Of a DNA stretch of 64,000 nt, positions 1-8,122 are shown piece by piece. Source of the stretch: Candidatus Villigracilis adiacens. GTDB taxonomy: Bacteria > Chloroflexota > Anaerolineae > Anaerolineales > Villigracilaceae. The notes below the pieces were generated by a model. That model was not told the origin of the DNA, did no database searches, and saw only the letters and a program-made list of their open reading frames with translations. Where the stretch lies: contig JADJBU010000001.1 in assembly GCA_016703605.1 (NCBI GenBank), positions 78,911 through 142,910 of the forward strand, in the 5' to 3' direction. Position 1 is the first letter of the stretch. Each line of letters starts with the position of its first letter. A program made the position numbers and the translations under genes.

Positions 1-104
1 GAGCCAGGCGCAAAACTCCCGCCAATGATCGCGTTTCGCAAACGGCTTGTAATCTCGTCTTCGACCGTGCGTTGCTTTAATTCTGGAAAAATGAAATTGT
101 CCAT
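1..104 (-). CDS. GntR-family transcriptional regulator, N-terminal fragment (cut by window edge)
   Basis: Only about 34 codons are in the window; the gene runs off the left edge. Read on the minus strand, the peptide starts MDNFIFPELKQR and continues TVEDEITSRLRNAIIGG, then S-F-A-P-G. This is the usual opening of a GntR winged-helix domain, where the first helix is followed by a glycine-rich turn and a PG motif. The gene diverges from the glycerate kinase at 193, and a perfect 28-bp palindrome lies between the two starts. That arrangement suggests a regulator that controls itself and the kinase. The effector-binding half is outside the window, so the subfamily (FCD, UTRA or other) cannot be told. 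Confidence 0.75.
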   Translation of the reverse strand, partial: MDNFIFPELKQRTVEDEITSRLRNAIIGGSFAPG

Positions 105-119
105 GAGTTTCACCTTTGG

Positions 120-147
120 TATTGTATACTGTATACAGTATACAATA
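120..147. promoter_or_regulatory. Perfect 28-bp palindrome, probable GntR-type operator
   Basis: Both strands read the same over all 28 bases; the core contains TGTATAC and GTATACA half-sites. It lies 15 bp upstream of the divergent GntR start at 104 and 45 bp upstream of the glycerate kinase start at 193. GntR-type dimers commonly bind AT-rich palindromes containing GTATAC-like cores, so this is the natural operator for the neighbouring regulator. Binding is inferred, not shown. Confidence 0.7.
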
Positions 148-192
148 TTCCCCGAAAAAATCAAGCTTTTTTGGTGCCATAATAGGAAAACC

Positions 193-1503
193 ATGAAATT
201 CAACGAACCAGCCTCTCTAAAAAACCACCCCTTTGGTGAAAAAATAGGTCAAATTCTGTCCGCCTCGCTTCAGGCAGTCGACCCCGGGCAGGCTGTCCGC
301 AACTTTGTGCGTCTGGAAGGCGACCTCCTTCACATTGCAGAGGAACCCTATGATCTCGACTCTTTGGAGCGCGTCACCGTTTTGGGATTGGGGAAAGCGA
401 CTCAAGCCATGGCAGAGTCGTTATTGGACATTCTCCCGCCTCACGTCCCGACCCGCGGCTTGCTCATTCCAAAACAGGCCTTTTCCTCCCCTGCGGCAGG
501 ATTCGAAGTCTGCGCGGGCGGGCATCCTGTTCCGAACGGGAATAGTCTCCTTGCCGGAGGCAAAGCCCTCGAACTTGTATCGAGCCTCACCGAACGCGAC
601 CTGCTCATCTGTCTCATCTCGGGCGGCGGCTCGGCATTGATGACATCGCCCCATCCCAAAATCGGACTTGAAAACATGCGGGCGCTCACCAAAGCCTTGT
701 TATCCTGCGGCGCGCGCATCGACGAGATCAACACCCTGCGCCGTCATCTGGATCAAGTAAAAGGCGGCAGGATCGCTGAATCAGCCGTCCCTGCGAGAGT
801 GGCGGGGTTGATCCTATCCGATGTCGTCGGCAATTCGTTGGAGGCTATCGCATCGGGTCCGACCGCCCCCGATCCAACCACAAAGGCTGACGCGTTGAAT
901 ATCCTGAAAAAATATCAACTCACCGAAGGGATCGAAACCTTTTTGGAAAATGTGCCTGAAACGCCCAAGCCTAATGACCCGCTCTTTGCGCGCGTTCAAA
1001 ATGTATTGATCGGCAGCAATTATCTCGCCGCGCAGGCTGGGCTTGAAGAAGCGAAATCGCTTGGCTTTCATACAAAGTTTCTCGGCGATACCTGGCAAGG
1101 GGAAGCGCGTGAGACTGCGGGCAAGCTCTGCGCCTTTTTGCGGGAGGATTTGCCGCGCCCGTTCTGCATGATCGCAGGCGGCGAAACGACAGTCACCCTG
1201 CGCGGCAATGGTCGCGGCGGACGCAACCAGGAACTTGCCCTTGCCGCTGCCCGCGAACTGGATGGATTACATGATGTGATGCTGATTACTCTCGCCACGG
1301 ATGGAGAAGATGGTCCAACAGATGCGGCAGGCGCAGTCGTCACAGACAGGACGCTGCAACGCGCCCATGAGCTTGGATTGCATTACGAGTCGTTTCTGGC
1401 AGATAACGACTCGTATACATTCTTTGGAAGGCTCGACGATTTGATACAGACCGGTCCCACTGGCACAAATGTCAACGATCTCACTTTTCTGTTTGGGTTT
1501 TAG
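193..1503 (+). CDS. Glycerate kinase, DUF4147/MOFRL family
   Basis: This 436-residue protein matches the glycerate kinase family that has an N-terminal DUF4147 domain and a C-terminal MOFRL domain. These enzymes phosphorylate D-glycerate with ATP, usually to 2-phosphoglycerate, in the cytoplasm. Visible motifs are the glycine-rich loop SGGGSALM near residue 143, GGRNQELALAAA near 341 and ATDGEDGPTDAAG near 367. An open frame extends upstream to base 25 but would run through the palindrome and the divergent promoter, so the ATG at 193 is chosen. That start gives a length normal for the family. Control by the divergent GntR regulator is likely. Confidence 0.9.
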   Translation: MKFNEPASLKNHPFGEKIGQILSASLQAVDPGQAVRNFVRLEGDLLHIAEEPYDLDSLERVTVLGLGKATQAMAESLLDILPPHVPTRGLLIPKQAFSSPAAGFEVCAGGHPVPNGNSLLAGGKALELVSSLTERDLLICLISGGGSALMTSPHPKIGLENMRALTKALLSCGARIDEINTLRRHLDQVKGGRIAESAVPARVAGLILSDVVGNSLEAIASGPTAPDPTTKADALNILKKYQLTEGIETFLENVPETPKPNDPLFARVQNVLIGSNYLAAQAGLEEAKSLGFHTKFLGDTWQGEARETAGKLCAFLREDLPRPFCMIAGGETTVTLRGNGRGGRNQELALAAARELDGLHDVMLITLATDGEDGPTDAAGAVVTDRTLQRAHELGLHYESFLADNDSYTFFGRLDDLIQTGPTGTNVNDLTFLFGF

Positions 1504-1848
1504 TCAATAGCGCCGTGCCTGCGCCAAATGCAGGGGACCGTATTGCCGCAATGCCATCCCCACATCAAACTCTAAAATACCCCGCGCAACCTGCCAGGGA
1601 AACGAAAAATCCCCGGCAACGAAAAGCAGGGGATTGTGATATGACGGGCAAGGAGCATTATTTTTAGATGAAGGGGTTTGCAATAGTACGTTTTCAGTTC
1701 CCTGTCCATATAGAGGATCAGGATGTGGTATGTATTAAATGTGCTTCAACGTGGGTCTGAATTTATACCCATATACCAGATATGTACCCCGCAACGCGTA
1801 TCTTTGTAGTACTCTGAACCGTTTGTTTTCTTCACTAAGAGACGCGAT
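1504..1848. other. Intergenic region without a recognisable gene; holds one partial repeat copy
   Basis: The two flanking genes converge here. No credible reading frame was seen. Bases 1761-1792 match almost exactly the right half of the dispersed hairpin repeat at 62372-62494 (shared words include ATACCAGATATG and TACCCCGC). The hairpin half of that repeat is missing in this copy. Confidence 0.6.
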
Positions 1849-3549
1849 TCATAATACATCATCCTCGTACAAAATCTCGTATTTGTAGCCCTGTTCGGTC
1901 AGGAATCTTTGGCGGTTGGCGGCGAAGGTCTGGTCTACGGTCTCGCGGGTGACGATGGTGTAGAAGTGCGCCATCGAAGCCGCCTGCCCTGAGCCTGTCG
2001 AAGGGTCATTTTTGGGGCGCAGGATGCGACCGAGGCGTTGAGCCTCCTCCTGGCGGCTGCCGAACGTGCCAGAGACTTCGATGGCAACGCTGGCATCCGG
2101 CAGGTCAATGCTGAAGTTGGCGACTTTCGAGACGACCAGGATTTTCACTTCGCCTGTGCGAAACTGTTCGTAAAGTTTCTCGCGCTCACGCACAGGAGTC
2201 GCGCCGTTGATGAGCGGTGCATTCAGCCGCGCCGCGATTTCATCCAACTGGTCGAGATACATGCCAATCACGAGAATACTCTCACCCACGTGACGATGCA
2301 GAATGGCTTGCATGAGTGGTAGTTTACGCGGGTTGTGTGCGGCTACAGAATACTTTTGACGTTGGGGCGCAACGGCATATTCCATGCGGATGTTTTCATC
2401 CAAGGGCGCTCGGATTTCATGACAGATCGCGGTGGCGATCCAGCCTTGTTTTTCCAAATCCTTCCACGGCACGTTGTATTTTTGCGGACCGATTAACGAA
2501 AAGACATCGCCTTCCATGCCATCTTCGCGCACCAATGTGGCGGTCAGTCCCAACCGTCGGCGTGCCTGGATTTCAGCCGTGATGCGAAAGACGGGCGCGG
2601 GGAGCAGATGCACTTCGTCGTAGATAATCAATCCCCAGTTACGCGCACTGAATAACCCGAAGTGCGGGAATTCTTCCGTGCCGCGTTTACGATAAGTCAA
2701 AATCTGGTAGGTGCTGACTGTCACTGGGCGGATGTCTTTTTGCAAGCCAGAGTACTCGCCGACCAAATCTTCCGTTAGCGATGTCTTGTCCACCAACTCA
2801 CTCATCCATTGCCGCACGGCGATGGTATTGGGCGTCAAAATCAAGGTGGACGTCTGCAACTGCGCCATAGCCGCCATGCCCACAATTGTCTTGCCCGCGC
2901 CGCAGGGAAGCACGATCACGCCACTTCCGCCGCGCGCCGATCCGCCCGCGTGAAAAACTTCCGCGGCTTCGGTCTGATAACGCCGCAGGGTAAACGATTT
3001 TCCATCCAGCATGGATGGACGCAGGGCGATCGGTAAATCATCGCCAGGGGCATAGCCCGCCAGATCCTCGGCGGGATAACCGATTTGCAGGAGCGCCTGT
3101 TTCAAATGTCCGCGCCTGCCTGAGGCGACCAGAACGCGGCGCGCGTCCAACTGCTCGCGCAAAAAAACCTGAGTTTTCTTGTGATTGAGAATTTCCACCA
3201 TCAGTGTTTTGTCGTCGCTGGTGAGGATAAGATTTTCCCCTTCGCGGATCAACTTCACGCGACCATAACGTCCCACATATTCTTCGATGTCGCGGGTCAC
3301 ATTGGCGGGCAAGCCATACTTTGAGAAAGCCTCCAAGCCAGACAAAATTTCCGCGGCGGTCAACCCGGACGAAGCCGCGTTCCATAAGGAAAGCGGCGTG
3401 ATGCGATAGGTGTGAATATATTCAGGCGACTTTTCCAACTCGGCAAAACGCGCCAGCGCATCGCGCGCTTCTTCGTAGCGTTCATTTTGCACTTCGAGCA
3501 GGATGCTTTTATCGCCCTGGACGATGATGGGATTGGATGGGGATGGCAT
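1849..3549 (-). CDS. XPB/ERCC3-type superfamily 2 DNA helicase
   Basis: This 566-residue protein is a bacterial XPB helicase, an ATP-driven 3'-5' DNA translocase. Residues 1-130 resemble the XPB damage-recognition/helicase-C3 module. The helicase core follows, with Walker A PCGAGKT, DEVH box, motif III LTATLVRED and motif VI QRLGRILRP. The C-terminus has the XPB-like FYTIVTRETVDQ segment. A short foreign insert (DPSTGSGQA) lies between motif VI and that segment and coincides with a REP-like DNA repeat. The gene is last of a three-gene minus-strand operon, 10 bp after its partner. A role in repair or replication restart is inferred from the family. Confidence 0.92.
   Translation of the reverse strand: MPSPSNPIIVQGDKSILLEVQNERYEEARDALARFAELEKSPEYIHTYRITPLSLWNAASSGLTAAEILSGLEAFSKYGLPANVTRDIEEYVGRYGRVKLIREGENLILTSDDKTLMVEILNHKKTQVFLREQLDARRVLVASGRRGHLKQALLQIGYPAEDLAGYAPGDDLPIALRPSMLDGKSFTLRRYQTEAAEVFHAGGSARGGSGVIVLPCGAGKTIVGMAAMAQLQTSTLILTPNTIAVRQWMSELVDKTSLTEDLVGEYSGLQKDIRPVTVSTYQILTYRKRGTEEFPHFGLFSARNWGLIIYDEVHLLPAPVFRITAEIQARRRLGLTATLVREDGMEGDVFSLIGPQKYNVPWKDLEKQGWIATAICHEIRAPLDENIRMEYAVAPQRQKYSVAAHNPRKLPLMQAILHRHVGESILVIGMYLDQLDEIAARLNAPLINGATPVREREKLYEQFRTGEVKILVVSKVANFSIDLPDASVAIEVSGTFGSRQEEAQRLGRILRPKNDPSTGSGQAASMAHFYTIVTRETVDQTFAANRQRFLTEQGYKYEILYEDDVL
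1982..2008. repeat. REP-like repeat inserted in-frame in the XPB helicase gene
   Basis: The core CCCTGAGCCTGTCGAAGGG is an imperfect inverted repeat (CCCT...AGGG with TGAG/TCGA centre). It is a repeat core known from many bacterial genomes, where it can be read as peptide STGSGQA inside genes. Here it adds about nine residues in a surface position after helicase motif VI and leaves the frame open. A degenerate relative (CCCTGAGCCTGCCGATGG) lies in the gene-poor region near 53525. Confidence 0.7.
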
Positions 3550-3559
3550 CTATGTTCCG

Positions 3560-5272
3560 TTATTCGATTTCGATGGCAAAGATGTCCTGCAATTTGAGAA
3601 GCGCTTCATCGAACTTCGGCTGGTGTTGCTGGTCGAAACGGATGGCGCGGATTTTTGGGTCGGCTTGGAAGGGACAGCGCAATTCAGCGAGCATTTTTTG
3701 AACGGATGTGAAAGATTCTTCGTCTGGGAATTGATAACTGACAGAGACGCTCCGACTCACCTTGACCTGCTTCGGTTTCCTATGAACCTTTTCCTGCGCT
3801 GATTCTTTGGGGAAGAGACTGACAGCGGATTCTGCGAGAGGTGCAAACCCATCTGTCGGATGTTGAATCCGCAGCGGGGCGTAGGCGTTTGTTTCAAGCG
3901 TGGAAAAAACCTTCTCGTTTCCGCGCACCAGCCGAAGGGTTGGGGTGATGCGCTCTGCTGTAAATTTATCCGCTTCGGGAATTTCATCCACACTTTCCAA
4001 AAGCGCAAATCCTTCGTACAACGTGAACTGGTCGGCGTGACCCGCCCACTCCTCCAATTCCACTTTTACGTTGGGAGGCAAACCGCGTCCGCTGAATTTT
4101 TCAAGCAGGGCGATCACATTCAGGTTGGGCTGGCGGATTTGCTCCGCGGCGACGAGCGCCTTCTTGAGTTGGAAAATGCCCACGTAGGCGCTGTGCCCGC
4201 TGTTGGGGCTGGAAACTTGCTCGCCTAACGCGGCTGTCTGCTGAATAATTTTTGCGGGATAAAAATCGGACTCGATGACAACATCGAAGTTGGGCTGAAC
4301 GGTGAGTCGCGGCTGACTCTCTTTGCCGCTCATCAGGCGCGTAAAGCGTTCATTGACGCGAAACGCTTTGAGTATTCCGCGCGAAGGATGGAGTCCCTTG
4401 TACGGCGCGGGGTTGTATGCCACATCCACAAACCGCATGGTGAGCGGAATGTTTTCGAGAAAGCGTTCCACGTAACGACCTTCGACGCGCCCAAAGCCGT
4501 CGGGGTCGTCGTCGGGGATGGGTTTTTCGTTGTGCGACCAATTGTCTTTGCCTTCGTAAAAATTTCCGTAGCGGGTTATGGCATGTCCCCATCGGTCTTT
4601 GGATGGATTCTTTGGAATGAGAAAGTAAGGATGGTTTTCTTTGAGAAAGGCAACGAGCGATTCAACGCTGAGCCATTCATTGGGCGGACAGTTCTTGAGT
4701 AGGTCGAACAGGAACAAGCGGACTTCGGGAAATTTCAGCGTGGGCATAATACCAGTCGCCGCACCCCATTGATAGAATGAATCCAATTCACCCAAGATAC
4801 CTGTTTTGTAAAACTCATTGTTGCTGGAGTCGCGGTATTCATCCAACGATTTAGCGTGGATGAGCGTGTCAAGAATTTGTTTTTCCTGTTTGAGAGGCGT
4901 GAGGTCAAGAAATTTATCCAGGCGCGCTTGATTCACTGTGATGAAGTTTTCCAGAAAAGACGGTTCGGAACTGGTGTAGCCGCGATAAACGCCCTTGATG
5001 TCGTAGTGAACCAAGTCTACTTGCAAAGCGAGCAGGTCAATGAAATCAATCCATTGCGCGCCGCCAGTTTCTTTTGACGCATTGACCAGTTCGGGGTCGC
5101 CCATGAGTTTTGCGATGCGGACAGAATCCGCGCGCGGGATTTCGTTGGTGCGCGTCATGCGCTTGACGCTGTGTTCGCCGACGTAATCGAGATAGGTGAA
5201 CAGGTCGCGCAGGAGGTCGCGGTCATTGGAGAAGGTGCGGAGTTTTTTGGGGTCGAGGGGTTGGAGTTTCAT
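3560..5272 (-). CDS. XPB-associated protein with helicase-C3 (XPB/Ssl2 N-terminal-like) domain
   Basis: This protein (570 residues from the chosen start) has no helicase motifs. Its middle to C-terminal region, starting near VQPNFDVVIESDFYP, fits the domain found at the N-terminus of XPB/Ssl2. Part of it (RGLPPNVKVELEEWAG) parallels KYGLPANVTRDIEEYVG in the XPB protein itself, so the two gene products share a domain. Mycobacteria also keep an XPB gene next to such a partner. A start at 5350, coupled to the upstream stop through TAATG, would add 26 residues encoded by a hairpin repeat. I prefer 5272 (MKLQPL), but no Shine-Dalgarno decides it. Function is likely substrate or partner recognition for XPB. 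Confidence 0.75.
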   Translation of the reverse strand: MKLQPLDPKKLRTFSNDRDLLRDLFTYLDYVGEHSVKRMTRTNEIPRADSVRIAKLMGDPELVNASKETGGAQWIDFIDLLALQVDLVHYDIKGVYRGYTSSEPSFLENFITVNQARLDKFLDLTPLKQEKQILDTLIHAKSLDEYRDSSNNEFYKTGILGELDSFYQWGAATGIMPTLKFPEVRLFLFDLLKNCPPNEWLSVESLVAFLKENHPYFLIPKNPSKDRWGHAITRYGNFYEGKDNWSHNEKPIPDDDPDGFGRVEGRYVERFLENIPLTMRFVDVAYNPAPYKGLHPSRGILKAFRVNERFTRLMSGKESQPRLTVQPNFDVVIESDFYPAKIIQQTAALGEQVSSPNSGHSAYVGIFQLKKALVAAEQIRQPNLNVIALLEKFSGRGLPPNVKVELEEWAGHADQFTLYEGFALLESVDEIPEADKFTAERITPTLRLVRGNEKVFSTLETNAYAPLRIQHPTDGFAPLAESAVSLFPKESAQEKVHRKPKQVKVSRSVSVSYQFPDEESFTSVQKMLAELRCPFQADPKIRAIRFDQQHQPKFDEALLKLQDIFAIEIE

Positions 5273-5293
5273 GTGCGAGGTGTCAGGTTTCAG

Positions 5294-5339
5294 GTCGAAG
5301 GTCAAAAGTCGAATGTCAGCGTGACTTTTGACCTTCGAC
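5294..5339. repeat. Intercistronic hairpin spacer in the XPB operon
   Basis: Two perfect 17-bp arms (GTCGAAGGTCAAAAGTC and its complement) flank a 12-nt loop. Within each arm the words GGTC and AAAGTC recur. The hairpin sits between two co-directional genes. Similar spacers built from other words occur in the acyl-CoA cluster (36863 to 47249). Confidence 0.8.
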
Positions 5340-5349
5340 TTTTGACTCA

Positions 5350-6735
5350 TTATGCTTTGACGGTTTTTGCGACGAAGCCAGTTTTCTTGAGCGTCCGTTC
5401 AACAGCAGGGCGGAATTCTGAGGGGAAGGCAATGAATTGTTCATCGAGCAAGACGAGATTTCCTGCCAGTTCGCGCTCCAGCTGAACGCGCAGGTTCAAG
5501 CTACGGACACGGGCGATCAGCAGATTCTCATGCAGGATGGTTCTGCCCCATTTCTCGTTAACTGCGACGATGACTTTTTCAAAAGCGGGGATATGCTTTG
5601 ACAGCCAGAGCGAGAGCGGGGAATTACGCTGTTGCGGGGTGGCGCGTCCCAATTTGATCGGGCTGGGCGCGGCTTGCAATTTATTTTTTTCCACGCTCAG
5701 ATGGGTCAGGAGGTTGAACAGTTCAAGGTGTTGAATTGGAATCAGCCGCAAATCAATTTTGGCGGAATCCGCTTTAGGCGTGGATTCAACCCAGGGAAGG
5801 GTATCCGCTAAAAGGTCGTCAGACGCGGTTAAAGTCGATGTAGACGCGAGGCGATAATATGAAGTGGAGCCTTCGGCTTTCAGGCGCGAGAGGAGTCCCA
5901 ATTCCCAGCCTTGATGCAGGATTTTTTCGGCAGGTTGAGTTTTCCCGCCAAAGCAGAAAATTTTGAGCGCGGGGTCGAGGCTTTCAGGTCGCGTCCATTC
6001 GCGCGGGGCGAGACTCGCAAGCAATCGGGAGGCGGCTTCGGTGATGGAGAGCGAGGCAGGGACGCTGGAGTTGGATGTGTTCAGCGACATCCACCACGCG
6101 CGCTTTTGCCAATCTTGCAGGCGCGCGGCGGAAAAGGGCTGGTCATCGAGGCAGATCGTGCCGTCTTTAATTTCTATTTTTATGCGGTCATTGGGGAAGG
6201 CTGGATCGCCGCCAATCAACTGCAATAATTTTTTGCGAACGGCGTGGTCGCTCGTCTCTCCAGATTCGTCGCTTGTGATGACGGGCAATAACGGCGGCAG
6301 GTAGGGAAAGAATTCAGGCGGTAGGGCAAAGCGCCAGCGTTCCATTTGGACGGTGTCGCCGCGCATTTTGACTTCTGCCATGACAACGATTCCGCGCCGC
6401 ACGAGATTCTTTTTGACGGCGTCGAATGTGGATTTATATTGCTGGGTGAACGTACCGTAGTAGCGCTTGTTATGTTGCGCGGCGCTGCCATACAAACGCT
6501 CGAAGAAGGATGCGTCAACTTCGCCAGTTTGATGGAGCAGGTGCAGGGTAATGATTTCTTCAGCGCTGATATTTTGCAGCGCTTCAGTCACTCCGATGGA
6601 TGAGACGAAATAACTCGCAAACGATGTGCGCGAGGCAGTCTCGCTGGGGCTAAAGCCGCGCGCCTTGCGAATGGCGTTCAGGTCAGATTCGGCGAGGTCG
6701 GCGCACATCTCGTGCAATAGATTGGAAATAGACAT
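5350..6735 (-). CDS. Conserved protein of unknown function, first gene of the XPB operon
   Basis: This soluble protein of about 461 residues is not recognised with certainty. It has no signal peptide and no obvious enzyme motif. The N-terminal half (LLHEMCADLAESDLNAIRK onward) and a central basic segment look like helical winged-helix-type folds. Its position directly upstream of the XPB partner and XPB, all co-directional, suggests a third component of the same complex. The start is put at the ATG at 6735 (MSISNLLHEM); an in-frame ATG at 6771 would add 12 residues of poor character. Its stop overlaps an ATG (TAATG), which may couple its translation to the next gene. Confidence 0.6.
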   Translation of the reverse strand: MSISNLLHEMCADLAESDLNAIRKARGFSPSETASRTSFASYFVSSIGVTEALQNISAEEIITLHLLHQTGEVDASFFERLYGSAAQHNKRYYGTFTQQYKSTFDAVKKNLVRRGIVVMAEVKMRGDTVQMERWRFALPPEFFPYLPPLLPVITSDESGETSDHAVRKKLLQLIGGDPAFPNDRIKIEIKDGTICLDDQPFSAARLQDWQKRAWWMSLNTSNSSVPASLSITEAASRLLASLAPREWTRPESLDPALKIFCFGGKTQPAEKILHQGWELGLLSRLKAEGSTSYYRLASTSTLTASDDLLADTLPWVESTPKADSAKIDLRLIPIQHLELFNLLTHLSVEKNKLQAAPSPIKLGRATPQQRNSPLSLWLSKHIPAFEKVIVAVNEKWGRTILHENLLIARVRSLNLRVQLERELAGNLVLLDEQFIAFPSEFRPAVERTLKKTGFVAKTVKA

Positions 6736-6795
6736 GCGCTGGATTGTATGGGAAGTCGTGTGGAGTGTCAAATTAAGCGAGAAGCCAGCAACTCA

Positions 6796-7265
6796 TCAAT
6801 CTGGAATGCGCTCCAACTCTCGCCAACTGATGAAAGATCCAGCGCCAGCCTGCATGGACTGTTCTCCTCCATAAACCGCATATCCTTGATTTTCAGAAAC
6901 CGCCGTCAACTGTCGCCAATATTGAAGATTGTCAAAGTAACTGGTAGACATCGTTTTACCAGATTTGATCTCAACTGGAGTAATTCTTTCGCCATTCACA
7001 AGCAAACAATCAATCTCTTTACCATGATTGTCCTGCCAAAAATATGGCAGGCGATTCTCGCCAAGATGGAAGCTGCGCTTAATAAACTCATTGAGGATCA
7101 GATTCTCGAAAAGCCCGCCTTTTAGATAGTGTAGGTTGACCTGATTTTCTTCGCGGATACCAAGCAGGGAACATGCAATACCCGTGTCGTAAAAATATAA
7201 CTTGGGCGATTTGACCAGTCGCTTGTTGAAGTTGCGATGATAGGGTTGTAGACGATACAGAAGGA
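6796..7265 (-). pseudogene. C-terminal remnant of a DUF4143-type AAA ATPase
   Basis: The reading frame begins abruptly at FLLYRLQPYHRNFNKRLVKS and continues through PKLYFYDTGIACSLLGI and IDCLLVNGERITPVEIKSG. These are typical of the DUF4143 C-terminal domain, with its PD-(D/E)xK-like D...E-x-K signature. The N-terminal AAA domain, normally about 200 residues with a Walker A, is missing. At the break the sequence switches to a plus-strand serine recombinase fragment, so insertion or rearrangement removed the 5' part. About 155 residues remain and no start codon is credible. Confidence 0.8.
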
Positions 7266-7739
7266 ATTGCAAGTGATCCGCGTCTATCGCGATGTGGAAA
7301 AATATCGAGTAGGTAGTAAACTGGTCGAACCATCAGGGAGTCGCTCAGATCGCCTTGCCTTGCAATCAATGCATCAAAGATGCATCCAGGGACGAATTCG
7401 ATGTTATTCTCGCCTGACGCGAGGATAGACTGTATCGCGGAATACGAGCGATGGTGACCGTCTTGGAGATCGTCCAGGATTACAAGATCGACATCTTGTT
7501 GGCAAAGGAAACCTTCAATGCCAAAATTGCTCCCATCCGTGCCTGGGTAGCCCAAATGGAATTGGATGGGATGAAAGAACGAATAGAGATGGGCGTCAAA
7601 GCGCGGCTGAAGGCAGGAAAAGCGAACACAGGACAGGATCGCTACGGATATGTTCGAATTGGCGAACAGATCCACATCCAAGAAGAAGAAGCGAAATGGG
7701 TACATCAAATCTTTACATGGTACATTCAGAAAACTCCCC
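7266..7739 (+). pseudogene. Degraded large serine recombinase (resolvase/invertase) fragment
   Basis: Plus-strand pieces read VIRVYRDVEKYRVGSKLVEP, then after a frameshift near 7378 EFDVILA-stop-REDRLYRG, then AKETFNAKIAPIRAWVAQME and LDGMKERIEMGVKARLKAGK. These are successive parts of the resolvase catalytic domain and the start of the recombinase domain. A frameshift and an in-frame TGA interrupt it. Both ends are truncated: the serine-bearing N-terminus is absent, and the 3' end stops at an IS3 fragment. It cannot encode an active enzyme. Confidence 0.8.
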
Positions 7740-7868
7740 TCAATTATGGATTTGATTTGGATGGATGCTGTTTTCGGTGGCAATTTGAGCTACGCTTTTG
7801 TCTTCTCGAATTGCTTCCAAGACGATCTGTGCTTTTTGAATAGCAGATAGTCGTTTTCTTTTGGGCAT
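7740..7868 (-). pseudogene. Truncated IS3-family transposase OrfA
   Basis: The minus strand encodes a 42-residue peptide beginning MPKRKRLSAIQKAQIVLEAI, with REDKSVAQIATENSIHPNQI following. This is the helix-turn-helix start of an IS3/IS911-type OrfA. It ends at a stop just after the PNQIHN motif, at the junction with the recombinase fragment; the rest of OrfA and all of OrfB are missing. Upstream, about 70 bp probably represent the IS left end, inserted into another transposase gene. Confidence 0.8.
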
Positions 7869-7913
7869 GGTTTTTCTCCAGAAAGTACACCTTAATTATG
7901 CCCGTTTTTGTGT

Positions 7914-7997
7914 CTAAATTTCCTTATCCACTATAGTTTGTCCAAAGGCGATAATCAGGTAATCGCTGTACAGATTGAGTAGTTTGCCGTTTTTCAT
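7914..7997 (-). pseudogene. N-terminal fragment of a DDE transposase, copy 1
   Basis: Minus-strand translation gives MKNGKLLNLYSDYLIIAFGQ before the IS3 fragment takes over. The same start is found at 21132 (MKNGKLLDLYSNYLISAFGQ), where it runs 15 residues further. The motif LYSDYLxxxFGQT is one I associate with the N-terminus of an IS4-like transposase. The two copies are in the same orientation and share sequence for about 15 bp upstream of the ATG. Confidence 0.7.
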
Positions 7998-8122
7998 CTA
8001 CCAAGTTTGCGCTATAACTGCGTAAGGTGAGTTCTTAACTCGATTTTATTAATTCATAAACACCGCCTTAATTTCTCCTATGTATGATGAAGCAGTATTT
8101 CATAACCCAATAAGGAGAAAAT

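Noticed and set aside
7088..7783. A 231-codon minus-strand frame.
   Set aside because: It is antisense to the serine recombinase fragments and crosses three unrelated gene remnants. The peptide has no family resemblance of its own.
8013..8122. A Pho box upstream of the phosphonate locus.
   Set aside because: TCATAA-like words occur but no pair with the needed 11-bp spacing was found, so phosphate control is not claimed.
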